Below are positions 47,445-55,755 of a DNA stretch of 64,000 bases, in pieces; positions within the stretch are counted from its first letter, which is position 1, and each line of letters starts with the position of its first letter. This DNA comes from Henriciella sp. GTDB taxonomy: Bacteria; Pseudomonadota; Alphaproteobacteria; Caulobacterales; Hyphomonadaceae. The stretch covers positions 1 to 64,000 of the forward strand of contig JABSQB010000011.1 in NCBI GenBank assembly GCA_013214545.1, written 5' to 3'. The position numbers were made by a program, and so were the translations under genes. Below the pieces are notes generated by a model that did no database searches, had not been told where the DNA came from, and saw only the letters and a program-made list of their open reading frames with translations.

Positions 47445-47681
47445 ATGTCTGCAAAAAGCCCAATGCTGGATGATTTGGCCGGTTTGATGACAGGCGCCAT
47501 GGGCGCAGCCCGCGCCGCGGGCGAGGAAGTGAAGACGGCTGGGCAGTCGCGGGTCCGCGCGATGATCGCCGATATGGACCTCGCCAGCCGCGAGGAAGTC
47601 GAGGCATTAAAGGCTATCGCGGTGCAGGCGTTGGAGCGCGTCGAGGCCCTCGAAAAGCGCCTTGAGAAGCTCGAGAAATAG
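47445..47681 (+). CDS. ubiK: UbiK-like accessory factor (BMFP family)
   Basis: A 78-residue helical protein of the YqiC/UbiK family, an accessory factor for ubiquinone biosynthesis under aerobic growth with membrane-fusogenic properties. MLDDLAGLMTGAMGAARAAG is an amphipathic helix. DLASREEVEALKAIAVQAL and VEALEKRLEKLEK form a trimeric coiled coil. ATG 47445 has GAGGAG 8 bases upstream, so the longer frame from 47343 is discarded. Confidence 0.88.
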   Translation: MSAKSPMLDDLAGLMTGAMGAARAAGEEVKTAGQSRVRAMIADMDLASREEVEALKAIAVQALERVEALEKRLEKLEK

Positions 47682-47783
47682 CCCTTTCCACTGCTTTTTA
47701 ACCAAGACTCTTGCGCGCTGAGTCGGGCATGGTTAGCCTGACCCCAAGGCAAGAAGGCCTGACTGATTCGGAAGGGGGAGCCC

Positions 47784-48290
47784 ATGAGCCTATCCTTAGA
47801 CCGTTCCCAGACATTTGAGAGCGATGCGCTTGAGCTTGTCGAAAGCTGCCTGACCGAGGCCGGCTGGGATTTTCAGCGCGATGAGGAAGATGACACGATC
47901 CAGTGCATCACCGCATCGAAATGGGGCGATATGGGCGGCATGTTTGCGCATCGCAATGAGCCGCCGGCTATGCACTTTTCGATCACGCTCGACGTCAAAC
48001 CGACGGAGTCACGCCGCGCGGCGATTGCCGAACTTGTGATGATGGCGAATGAGCGGCTCTGGCTCGGCCACTTTGACTATTGGGCCGACGAAGGCGTGAT
48101 CATTTTCCGCCATGCTCTGCCCATGCTCGATCGGGTTGAACCGGAAGTTGGCGAAATTCGCGCCGTTCTGGCTGCGGGTCTCGATGCGGTGAACATGTTC
48201 GTTCCCGCCTTCAACTTCGTGATCTGGGCGGGCAAGACCCCGCGCGAAGCCCTCGAAGCAGCCTTGTTCGAAACGGCGGGCGAAGCTTAG
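47784..48290 (+). CDS. YbjN domain protein
   Basis: A 168-residue soluble YbjN-family protein. The fold, shared with type III secretion chaperones, shows in LVESCLTEAGWDFQRDEEDD, AMHFSITLDVKPTESRRAA and WLGHFDYWADEGVIIFRHAL. E. coli YbjN modulates motility and stress, while the alphaproteobacterial form is uncharacterised. It precedes a small membrane protein gene by 11 bases and then proC, the usual partner. GGGGGAG precedes the ATG. Confidence 0.85.
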   Translation: MSLSLDRSQTFESDALELVESCLTEAGWDFQRDEEDDTIQCITASKWGDMGGMFAHRNEPPAMHFSITLDVKPTESRRAAIAELVMMANERLWLGHFDYWADEGVIIFRHALPMLDRVEPEVGEIRAVLAAGLDAVNMFVPAFNFVIWAGKTPREALEAALFETAGEA

Positions 48291-48301
48291 AGCCACCACC
48301 C

Positions 48302-48808
48302 ATGGCTAAGGCGAAATTGAAGCAACGTTTGTCCGGCTATTGGAAAATGGAAGCGGGCAATGTCCTGTTGATGCCGATCGTTCTGGCATTTCTGGCTGGC
48401 TGGAATCTCAGCTGGGTGACGATTCTCAGTTTCGTGCCGATGATGATGCTTCTGATTATTGGTGCCTATTACTGGCGGGCAAAACTGAAGCAGCTGGAGG
48501 ACCGGTCGTATCGGTTCGATGCTGCGATGCAGATCATTTCAACCTCCCAGGTACCTGCACTGATCCTGACACTCCTCGCCACGGCTGCAGTCGCTTATGG
48601 CTGGCTCACACCCGGCGTTTTCTCTGGTGGATGGGAGCAAGGCGTGGCGACGTTCGCGGCAGTGCTCGCGGGGCTGGAGTATATAAACTATTACCACCGC
48701 CAACTGCAGCATTTTGACCACGGCCCGGATTTCAAGCGACTTCTCGCCGGAAAAGGGCTAAGGCCGTCGCAAATGGCCAGAGACTTACAGGCGTATCGCA
48801 GGACTTAG
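48302..48808 (+). CDS. Hypothetical inner-membrane protein
   Basis: A 168-residue protein, not recognised. It has four hydrophobic segments: VLLMPIVLAFLAGW and a close second including ILSFVPMMMLLIIGAYYW, then LILTLLATAAVAYGW and VATFAAVLAGLEYINYYH. The ends are basic and predicted cytoplasmic. It is sandwiched between ybjN and proC with 7-11 base gaps, so it is co-transcribed. Confidence 0.7.
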   Translation: MAKAKLKQRLSGYWKMEAGNVLLMPIVLAFLAGWNLSWVTILSFVPMMMLLIIGAYYWRAKLKQLEDRSYRFDAAMQIISTSQVPALILTLLATAAVAYGWLTPGVFSGGWEQGVATFAAVLAGLEYINYYHRQLQHFDHGPDFKRLLAGKGLRPSQMARDLQAYRRT

Positions 48809-48815
48809 CGAAACC

Positions 48816-49619
48816 ATGACACAGAAGATGACATTGATCGGCGCAGGCCGGATGGGTTCAGCTCTGGCAGGCGGGTGGCTGAAAGCCGGGCAGGCGGGTG
48901 CCATTGATATTGTCGATCCGCATGTCTCAGACACCGTTCAGGCCTGGGCGGATGCGGGCAGAGTACGTCTCAACCCTGGCACTGAAGACGCAGATATTCT
49001 GGTCGTCGCTGTCAAACCACAAGTGTTTGGCGACCTTGCTGCCAGCATCGCAGCGCGGGTAGGGCCAGAGACCTTGGTCCTCTCGGTCATGGCCGGTGTG
49101 TCGCTGGTGACGCTTGAGGCCAAGCTTGGGACGCCAAGCGTAGCGCGGGCTATGCCGAACACGCCCGGGCTAGTCGGAAAAGGCGTTACTATCTTGTGCA
49201 CCAAGCCTGGCACGCCGCAGGAAACCATCACAACACTGAAAGGGCTGTTGAGCCCGCTTGGCGCGGTTGAAGGCCCGATCGGCGAAGACTTGCTGCCAGC
49301 TGCAACCGCCGTGTCTGGATGCGGCCCGGCTTATGGGTTCCTGCTTGCTGAAGTCATGGCGGCTGCCGGCGCTGCGCACGGGCTGGACGCCGATCTTGCC
49401 ACGCGTCTCGCGCGCAAGACAGTGGAGGGTGCCGGGGCTTTGATGGAAGCCTCTGAGGAAGACGCGGCAACGCTGCGCCGTAATGTAACGTCCCCGAACG
49501 GTGTGACGCAGGCGGCGCTCGAGGTCTTGATGTCGGACGCGGCCATGCCATCTGTATTCAGAGACGCGATCGGCGCAGCGATTGCCCGCGATATCGAACT
49601 GTCCAAGGAGACAGAATGA
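48816..49619 (+). CDS. proC: Pyrroline-5-carboxylate reductase
   Basis: A 267-residue NAD(P)H enzyme that completes proline synthesis. The Rossmann loop IGAGRMGSALAGGWLKAG, VKPQVFGDLAAS and VARAMPNTPGLVGKG are family hallmarks. The C-terminal ALMEASEEDAATLRRNVTSP with NGVTQAALEVL forms the dimer/substrate region. It ends with ATGA overlapping the next TetR-like gene. Confidence 0.97.
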   Translation: MTQKMTLIGAGRMGSALAGGWLKAGQAGAIDIVDPHVSDTVQAWADAGRVRLNPGTEDADILVVAVKPQVFGDLAASIAARVGPETLVLSVMAGVSLVTLEAKLGTPSVARAMPNTPGLVGKGVTILCTKPGTPQETITTLKGLLSPLGAVEGPIGEDLLPAATAVSGCGPAYGFLLAEVMAAAGAAHGLDADLATRLARKTVEGAGALMEASEEDAATLRRNVTSPNGVTQAALEVLMSDAAMPSVFRDAIGAAIARDIELSKETE

Positions 49620-50218
49620 AGACCAGCAAGATCATCGATAAAGGCGTGAAAGCGGCGCTGCAGCTGGCAGAAACCGAAAAGTGGGGCAGCTTGTCCTTGG
49701 CCAGCATCGCTGAAGCAGCCGGGCTGGAGCTGAAGGACTTTCATGGCGTGGCCGACAAAACCGACCTCAGCGAGGCGGTCGAGCCACATTTCGATGCGGC
49801 GATGAGCGAAGGGTCGTTCGACAGTGATGAAACGGCCCGCACCCGTCTGTTCGATGTCATCATGATGCGCTTCGAAGCGATGGAAGACGTGCGGGACGGC
49901 GCCATGTCCTATCTGCGCTGGCGCGATCGCTCATTTGACGGTTTGGCCTTGCGGCTGAAAGCGCGCGCAGCCACTGCAAAATGGGCGCTGGCTTGTGCGG
50001 GTCTCGATGGCGCGAGCAAGCTTCCGCGGGGTCTGCAGATCACCGCGCTCGCCTGGGCGATTGCGCAGGCTGAACGCGCGTGGCGGGAAGAGACCAGCCC
50101 CGATCTCAGCCGCACCATGGCAGCACTGGATGCTGAGCTGATTAAGATTGAAGAACGCCTGGAATGGATTAGTGCCCGGCGCCGCAAACGCCAGACGGAA
50201 CCTCAGGCAGACGCCTAG
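49616..50218 (+). CDS. TetR-like regulator
   Basis: A 200-residue helical protein. The N-terminal 50 residues follow the TetR HTH pattern (VKAALQLAETEKWGSLSLAS, then IAEAAGLELKDFHGVADKTD), although it is divergent, with few canonical aromatic residues. The C-terminal domain is all alpha. The tail (RRRKRQTEPQADA) is basic. It overlaps proC by ATGA and the convergent kinase gene by CTAG. Target unknown; a COQ9-like fold is an alternative reading. Confidence 0.65.
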   Translation: MKTSKIIDKGVKAALQLAETEKWGSLSLASIAEAAGLELKDFHGVADKTDLSEAVEPHFDAAMSEGSFDSDETARTRLFDVIMMRFEAMEDVRDGAMSYLRWRDRSFDGLALRLKARAATAKWALACAGLDGASKLPRGLQITALAWAIAQAERAWREETSPDLSRTMAALDAELIKIEERLEWISARRRKRQTEPQADA

Positions 50219-51513
50219 TACGGCAATCTCAAGCGCACGCGCAGCCCGCCTAAGGGGCTGTCTTCGAGGCGAATATCGCCGCCATGCCCGCGCGCAAAAT
50301 CGCGCGCCAGGGTGAGGCCTAGTCCGGTTCCGGAAACATTCTGAGAGCGCCCGTCATCAAGGCGATGGAAAGGCCGGAACGCATCTTCGCGCTTATCTTC
50401 CGGAATGCCAGGACCATCATCATCGATCAGAATCTCGGCCATGCGCGGTCCCTTGATCAGATGGATCTGGCAGCGATTGCCATAGCCGACCCCATTGGAC
50501 ATGAGGTTGGACAGGGTGCGGGTGAGGGCCATGGGACGCGCGGTGACGCTGATCTCCGGTGCATCTTCGACGCTGGCCCCGTCAATCCGCTCGGCCACAG
50601 TTCGTACGATGTGGTCGAGACGCAGGTCTTCTGCGCGCTCGCCCTCTTCGCCGCTGGCAAAGGCCAGATACTCATCCAGCATCTTCGACATGTCATCGAG
50701 GTCGGTGCGGGCGCCGGTGATTTCCTCGCTCTGCTCCATCATGGCGAGCTGCAGTTTCAGACGGGTCAGCGGCGTGCGCAGGTCGTGGCTGACGCCGGCC
50801 AGCATTGCGGTGCGTTGTTCAGTAAATGCCGTTAGGCGGGCCCGCATATCGGTGACGGCCCTGGCAGCATCGCGGATTTCCGTCGCGCCGCTGGGCCGAA
50901 ACCCCGGAACATCTCGTCCCCGCCCAAATGACTTCGCGGCTTCGGTCAGCTGCAAGATGGAACGGACTTGGTTGCGCAGGAAGGCAAAAGCCAGCGCGAG
51001 CATGAACAGGGCGCCGAGCAGGACCCAGACGATCGTAAAATGCGTATTCGCGGCGAGCGCCCGCTTGCGATCAACGACAATGCGCACCGCGTCGCCGCCG
51101 GCCAGATGACGAAAATCGAGCACACGGCCGGTTTCAATCACGCGCACATCAATCTCTTCGGCCGTGACGCTGGCCAGCTGCCCAAGCAGAACATCATCAT
51201 AGCTAAACCGTTCCCGTGCCCCATCGGGCCAGACCATGCCGTTTTCATAAGCGCAATTGAAACGCAGTCCGAGCTGATTTTCGATTTCAAGCTCGGCAGT
51301 AGGCGAGTGATTGGGATCCGCGCAGATGTCGATGATCAGTCCCACTTCGCGGGCGATCGACTGGGACAGTTTCTCGTTCACATCGCGAATGTGCTCTTGA
51401 TAATAGTAGAGAGAGAAGATCGCGAAAATAGCGATCACGGGCAAAGCCACCAGGGTCGCGAGGCGCCCATACAGGCTCTTGGGTGTATAGTCGCGAAGAC
51501 GAAAACTGCTCAT
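50215..51513 (-). CDS. EnvZ-like sensor histidine kinase
   Basis: A 432-residue inner-membrane kinase. Two membrane helices (about 18-38 and 160-180) bracket a periplasmic sensor. A HAMP linker and the H-box AGVSHDLRTPLTRLKLQ with phosphoacceptor His243 follow. The ATPase has N-box LSNLMSNGVGYG, G1 IDDDGPGIPE and G2 SGTGLGLTLA. The sensor resembles EnvZ. Its usual partner response regulator is not adjacent: an OmpR-type gene lies 2.1 kb away (53635-54312) on the same strand, with a LysR gene and three other genes between. Confidence 0.93.
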   Translation of the reverse strand: MSSFRLRDYTPKSLYGRLATLVALPVIAIFAIFSLYYYQEHIRDVNEKLSQSIAREVGLIIDICADPNHSPTAELEIENQLGLRFNCAYENGMVWPDGARERFSYDDVLLGQLASVTAEEIDVRVIETGRVLDFRHLAGGDAVRIVVDRKRALAANTHFTIVWVLLGALFMLALAFAFLRNQVRSILQLTEAAKSFGRGRDVPGFRPSGATEIRDAARAVTDMRARLTAFTEQRTAMLAGVSHDLRTPLTRLKLQLAMMEQSEEITGARTDLDDMSKMLDEYLAFASGEEGERAEDLRLDHIVRTVAERIDGASVEDAPEISVTARPMALTRTLSNLMSNGVGYGNRCQIHLIKGPRMAEILIDDDGPGIPEDKREDAFRPFHRLDDGRSQNVSGTGLGLTLARDFARGHGGDIRLEDSPLGGLRVRLRLPY

Positions 51514-51591
51514 GCCTTCAACTTCCCATAGCCACGTGTCGGTTCATGCTGACAGTCTTAGCAGACCGGCTAGGCTTGGGTAGAGGTCTGA

Positions 51592-52506
51592 TCAGGCTGT
51601 GTTCTCTTGCAGGATCGCCGCGGCGTCCTGTTGCAGGATTTCCGCGATCTTCAGGAAGCTCGGTTCAAGCGGTGATGTCGGGCGCCAGACCAGTGAGACG
51701 GCGCGCCGTGCCAGCGGATGATCGATCGGACGCAAGACCAGGTCAGCGTCGCGGCGGGCCTCCGCCAGGGCATAGATCGCGGGCAGAATAGCGATGCCGG
51801 CCCCGGTCGCGGACATATGCCGGATCGCGTCGAGGCTGGTGCCGGAGAAGACATCGCTCATGCGGGCTTCGGCAAGCTCAGCCAGCTGCTGAATGGTGCT
51901 GTTCAGGCGGTAGCTTTGCCCGACGCTCAGCAATTCGCGCCCCTGCAAGGCGTCAAGATGGATGGCGCCATCCCCGGCGAGCGGATCGTCGGGTGCGGTA
52001 CAGATCCACAGCGGTTCCTCAAACAGTAGCGTGCTGGCGAGTTCCTTGTGCGTGTCCGGATTGGAGATGGCGCAGTCCAGCGCGCCTTCCTTGATCAGCC
52101 GGTCGAGATCATCGGCCAGATGCTCCTGAATGACCAGGCGCAGGTTCGGATAAGACCGGTGCAAATCGGTCACCGCGGGCGGCAGCAAATACGGCCCGAC
52201 CGAGGGCAGTACGCCGAGGCGGATGCGCCCGGCAAAGTCTTCATCGCCCACATGCATGGCTGATTTCAGATCTTCGACATCGCGCAGAATGAGCCGGGCG
52301 CGGCGCACGAACTCAATCCCGAGCGGCGTCATCAGGGCACCATTGCGACCGCGTTCGATCAGTTGAACGCCCAGTTGTTTTTCGACTTCGGCAATCTGTG
52401 CAGAGAGGCTGGGCTGGCTGACATGCAGGCGCTTGGCGGCTTCGTGAAACCGGCCAGTATCGGCGACGGCGACGATGTATTGGAGTTGTCTCAGGGTCGG
52501 GCGCAT
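51592..52506 (-). CDS. OxyR-like LysR regulator lacking redox cysteines
   Basis: A 304-residue LysR protein. HTH at about residues 1-60 (TLRQLQYIVAVADTGRFHEA, then VSQPSLSAQIAEVEKQLG). The effector domain resembles OxyR in GRIRLGVLPSVGPYLLPPA and LVIQEHLADDLDRLIKEGAL. OxyR senses peroxide through Cys199 and Cys208; the matching stretch here is LLSVGQSYRLNSTIQQLAE, which has no Cys. It may respond to another signal. It is divergent from the small genes at 52604. Confidence 0.82.
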   Translation of the reverse strand: MRPTLRQLQYIVAVADTGRFHEAAKRLHVSQPSLSAQIAEVEKQLGVQLIERGRNGALMTPLGIEFVRRARLILRDVEDLKSAMHVGDEDFAGRIRLGVLPSVGPYLLPPAVTDLHRSYPNLRLVIQEHLADDLDRLIKEGALDCAISNPDTHKELASTLLFEEPLWICTAPDDPLAGDGAIHLDALQGRELLSVGQSYRLNSTIQQLAELAEARMSDVFSGTSLDAIRHMSATGAGIAILPAIYALAEARRDADLVLRPIDHPLARRAVSLVWRPTSPLEPSFLKIAEILQQDAAAILQENTA

Positions 52507-52603
52507 TAATAGTTCTGGGCTATCAGGAGTTAAGTATCTTTAGATTAGAATTATCAACTATCTGGACCCATTTCATCCTCAGTCAAGATGAAAGGATAAA
52601 AAC

Positions 52604-52786
52604 ATGTTTCGCAGCGACCTAAACTCCTCCCAGACGGGCGCGCAGAACGATGCAATGATCAGTGACTCCCGACTGCCGGTGAACGCGATTGGCGATGTCG
52701 ATGGCTTTGTCACCGCAGAGCCGACGCCAAAAGCAGAGTCGCGTCGCGGTTGGCGCCGCCGCCGGGTTCGCCGGGGCAAGAGCTAA
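52604..52786 (+). CDS. Small protein with Arg-rich tail
   Basis: A 60-residue frame with AAAGGA about 8 bases upstream. The protein is polar (MFRSDLNSSQTGAQNDA...) and ends in GWRRRRVRRGKS, a strongly basic tail suited to nucleic acid or acidic membrane contact. It is not recognised. The next gene starts 11 bases after its stop, so the pair is likely an operon. Confidence 0.6.
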   Translation: MFRSDLNSSQTGAQNDAMISDSRLPVNAIGDVDGFVTAEPTPKAESRRGWRRRRVRRGKS

Positions 52787-52796
52787 GGAGACTCGG

Positions 52797-53009
52797 ATGC
52801 CGGAACTTGATCGTTGGGAAAATGAAGGCGGAGCGGTCACTCCGAAAAGACCTACCGCCAGACTGCGTACGCTTGAGCGTCATCACAACCAGCTTGAAGC
52901 GAAAGTTCAGGCTGAACAGAAGCGCCCCAATCCCTGCGCGATAGAGCTTCAACGCCTGAAACGCGAAAAGCTCTATCTCAAGGACCAAATCCGGCAGATG
53001 GGATCTTAA
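52797..53009 (+). CDS. YdcH/DUF465 family protein
   Basis: A 70-residue helical protein. The core ARLRTLERHHNQLEAKVQAE and IELQRLKREKLYLKDQIRQM matches DUF465 (YdcH), a small family of unknown function built of one helical hairpin. ATG 52797 has AAGGAG 6 bases upstream, overlapping the previous stop region. The longer frame from 52689 runs over the 60-residue gene and is rejected. It shares TTAA with the convergent GST gene. Confidence 0.8.
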   Translation: MPELDRWENEGGAVTPKRPTARLRTLERHHNQLEAKVQAEQKRPNPCAIELQRLKREKLYLKDQIRQMGS

Positions 53010-53617
53010 GCCCCGACTTTTTCCAAGGCTCGCTGAAAGGCGGGCCTTGCTTTATTGCGGGCAAGATATGCCGACAGTTTCGGGTACGGGGCGAGCTCGC
53101 CCAGTCGTTCTGCCATCTCTGCGATATAGGTCATGCCAATGTCGGGGGCTGAGAACGTGTCGCCCATGACATAGTCGCGATCGGCGAGACGGGCTTCGAC
53201 ATAGCCAAGCTGTAAGGCGACCTCACCAGACGCGAACATGTCAAAGACAGGTGGTTTGTCTTCGCTGCGGCTGAGCAACAGCTTGATCAGCATGGGCGCA
53301 AAGGCGGACGCTTCGGTATACATAAGCCATTGCATCCACTCCGCGCGGCCTTTTGAGTCGCTCGGCGGGCCGAACGTATTCTCCGGGTCGAACTTCTCAA
53401 GCAGATATAGCGCGATCGCGCCTGATTCTGCCAGCACGAATCCTTCATCATCGATGACGGGCGACTTGCCGAGCGGATGCGCGTTTTTCAGCTCAGGCGG
53501 CGCGCGTCCCATTTCATTGCGGTCATAGAATTCGAGCGCGTACTCGGCCCCCAACTCTTCCAGCAGCCAGACGGTAAAGATCGAGCGCCCAACGCGCAGG
53601 TGGTGAAGTTTCAGCAT
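53006..53617 (-). CDS. Glutathione S-transferase-like protein
   Basis: A 203-residue cytosolic GST fold. The thioredoxin half has SIFTVWLLEELGAEYALEF and NAHPLGKSPVIDDEG with the cis-Pro, then SGAIALYLLEKF. The all-helical half follows. The opening LHHLRVGRS has Ser12 as the possible catalytic residue in this branch. It lies 17 bases downstream of the OmpR-type regulator in the same direction. Confidence 0.88.
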   Translation of the reverse strand: MLKLHHLRVGRSIFTVWLLEELGAEYALEFYDRNEMGRAPPELKNAHPLGKSPVIDDEGFVLAESGAIALYLLEKFDPENTFGPPSDSKGRAEWMQWLMYTEASAFAPMLIKLLLSRSEDKPPVFDMFASGEVALQLGYVEARLADRDYVMGDTFSAPDIGMTYIAEMAERLGELAPYPKLSAYLARNKARPAFQRALEKVGA

Positions 53618-53634
53618 GTCGATTGTCCCTTTTT

Positions 53635-54312
53635 TCAGTCTGGCATCAGCCGGTATCCGATACCGCGCACAGTCTGGATGTGAATGGGGTTCCTCGGGTC
53701 AGGTTCGATTTTCTTGCGCAGGCGGGTGACCTGCACATCAATGCTGCGCTCCGTGCCGTTTGAGGCTTGGGCGGCAAGGTCTTCGCGAGAGATCGGGTCG
53801 CCGGGATGGCGCGCCAGCAAGGTCAGCAATTGTAGCTCGCTATCGGTCAGCCGGATATGGCCGTCCGGACCGTGCAGCAGGCCTTTGGCGGCTTCGAAGA
53901 CGAGGCCCGACATTTCGATCTCTTCTGGTGGCGGCGGCACATGGCTACGTTTCAGGATGGCCGCGGCGCGCAGGGCGAGCTCCTCGGGCTCGAACGGCTT
54001 AGGCAGATAATCATCTGCGCCGAGGCGCAGCCCTTCAATTCGGTCAGACGCTTGCCCGCGCGCAGTCAGCAGCATGACCGGCGTGTCATTGCCATCCTCG
54101 CGCAAGGCCTTGAGCAGGCTGAGACCATCTTCGCCCGGCATCATGATGTCGAACACGGCGAGATCGAAACTGAAAGTCTGAAACAGTTTGCGCGCAGCGG
54201 CCGCATCAGCCGCAGTGGTCACGCTGTGGCCTTCACGCGTCAGATACTGCTTTAGCAGCGATCGGATACGGTCATCGTCGTCGACAATCAGAAGGTGCGT
54301 TTCTGCGCTCAT
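53635..54312 (-). CDS. OmpR-family response regulator
   Basis: A 225-residue response regulator. The receiver has phosphoacceptor Asp55 (LAVFDIMMPGEDG), the acidic DDDDR start and Lys in PKPFEPEELALR. The winged-helix DNA-binding domain (about 130-225) contains LTDSELQLLTLLARHPGDP and RGIGYRLMPD. It is likely paired with the EnvZ-like kinase at 50215. It overlaps the MarR gene (ATGA). Confidence 0.93.
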   Translation of the reverse strand: MSAETHLLIVDDDDRIRSLLKQYLTREGHSVTTAADAAAARKLFQTFSFDLAVFDIMMPGEDGLSLLKALREDGNDTPVMLLTARGQASDRIEGLRLGADDYLPKPFEPEELALRAAAILKRSHVPPPPEEIEMSGLVFEAAKGLLHGPDGHIRLTDSELQLLTLLARHPGDPISREDLAAQASNGTERSIDVQVTRLRKKIEPDPRNPIHIQTVRGIGYRLMPD

Positions 54313-54782
54313 ACCAGCGCCTCTAACACAGCCCGCACGCCGCTGACAGCACCTGATCCGGCGGTGCGATAAGCGCTGCGCAAACTGTCTCGCATGGTCA
54401 GGGTGGCGGGGTCGGTAACGCGCTTGCCTTCATGGCTCAGAAACAGGCAGCGGGTTCTGCGGTCACCCTGTTCGCTCTGGCGGCGCTCGATGAAGCCCCG
54501 TTGATCAAGATCGCCGAGAATCCGCGCCAGGGTCGGGGTTGTCGAATGTAATTGCTCGCGCAAGGCTGAGACCGTCTGGCCTGGCTGAAACCGGATTGTG
54601 ATCAACACGCGCGCCGCCAATTGCGGTAGGTCAAAATCGCGCGCAATCTCGCTCGCAGCCTTCATTAGCGCGCGCTCTCCGGCGAGGAGAAGCGCAATTC
54701 CGTAATCCAATTCCTCGTCGCGGAGAAAAAGTCGCGGATCGAACCCGGGTGCATTTGCCCGTATTTGGTTGACATTCACCAT
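54309..54782 (-). CDS. MarR-family regulator
   Basis: A 157-residue winged-helix repressor. FDLPQLAARVLITIRFQPGQ, TVSALREQLHSTTPTLARIL and the wing RRQSEQGDRRTRCLFLS show the MarR fold. The ATG at 54782 is close to the divergent ilvE start, so the intergenic region (54 bases) is shared. The frame remains open to 55454 but is antisense to ilvE there and is not a start. Downstream it overlaps the OmpR-type gene. Ligand unknown. Confidence 0.88.
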   Translation of the reverse strand: MVNVNQIRANAPGFDPRLFLRDEELDYGIALLLAGERALMKAASEIARDFDLPQLAARVLITIRFQPGQTVSALREQLHSTTPTLARILGDLDQRGFIERRQSEQGDRRTRCLFLSHEGKRVTDPATLTMRDSLRSAYRTAGSGAVSGVRAVLEALV

Positions 54783-54836
54783 AGTGATCTGAGAATGCCC
54801 GTGAATTGAGTAAAAGTGCAAGACAGGAATAAGCCA

Positions 54837-55721
54837 ATGGCAGACCAAGCCTATGATGATCGTGACGGCTATATTTGGATGGACGGTCAGTTCGTCCCGT
54901 GGCGGGACACGAAGGTTCATGTGCTGACCCACGCCATGCATTATGCCTCCTGCGTGTTCGAAGGCGAGCGCGCTTATGGCGGCGTCATCTACGCCTCCCG
55001 TCATCATTCTGAGCGGCTGGCCAACTCGGCCAAGATTATGGGCTTTGAGCTGCCCGTTTCTGTCGATGAGCTTGAGAAGATCAAGGAAGAGACGCTCGCC
55101 AAGTCCGGGCTCGAGAATGCCTATGTTCGTGCCTTCGCCTGGCGCGGCAGCGAGATGATGGGCGTCTCTGCCCAGAACAATACGATCCACCTTGCGGTCG
55201 CGGTCTGGGCCTGGGGTGACTATTTCGCTGACAAGATGAAGGGCATCCGGATGACGCACGCCATGTACCGTCGTCCTGATCCATTGACCGCCCCATGCCA
55301 TGCCAAGGCTGCGGGCCTCTACATGATCTGCACGCTCTCCAAGCATGCGGCTGAGAATGAAGGCTATGCCGACGCCCTGATGCTCGATTATCGCGGACAG
55401 GTCGCAGAAGCGACGGGCGCGAATATCTTCTTCATGCGCGATGGCGCCCTGCATACGCCGACGCCGGATTGTTTCCTGAACGGGATCACTCGCCAGACCG
55501 CGATCAAGCTGGCCAAAGCGCGCCAGATTGAAGTAATTGAGCGGGCCATCATGCCGGATGAACTGGGCACATTTGATGAGTGTTTCATCACCGGATCAGC
55601 GGCTGAAATCACGCCTGTGGCGGAGATTGGTGAGTTCAAATACACACCCGGTCATACATCGGAAGCCTTGGTCCATGACTATGCCGATCTTGTGTATCGC
55701 CGAATCGCAATGCCTGCCTAA
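54837..55721 (+). CDS. ilvE: Branched-chain amino acid aminotransferase
   Basis: A 294-residue fold-type IV PLP enzyme that interconverts Leu/Ile/Val with their 2-oxoacids. The PLP Lys157 is in CHAKAAGLYMIC. MHYASCVFEGERAYGG and GNIFFMRDG-like EATGANIFFMRDGALHTP are family marks. ATG 54837 has AGGAAT upstream, in preference to the earlier in-frame ATG 54816. Its oxoacid products can enter acyl-CoA oxidation, but no direct operon link is seen. Confidence 0.93.
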   Translation: MADQAYDDRDGYIWMDGQFVPWRDTKVHVLTHAMHYASCVFEGERAYGGVIYASRHHSERLANSAKIMGFELPVSVDELEKIKEETLAKSGLENAYVRAFAWRGSEMMGVSAQNNTIHLAVAVWAWGDYFADKMKGIRMTHAMYRRPDPLTAPCHAKAAGLYMICTLSKHAAENEGYADALMLDYRGQVAEATGANIFFMRDGALHTPTPDCFLNGITRQTAIKLAKARQIEVIERAIMPDELGTFDECFITGSAAEITPVAEIGEFKYTPGHTSEALVHDYADLVYRRIAMPA

Positions 55722-55755
55722 ATAATGCCGCATAAGTCTACAATTAGAGGCGTCG

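Noticed and set aside
54783-55454. The 5' extension of the MarR frame to 55454
   Set aside because: It is antisense to ilvE, whose active-site Lys and motifs are clear. ATG 54782 begins a standard-length MarR protein.
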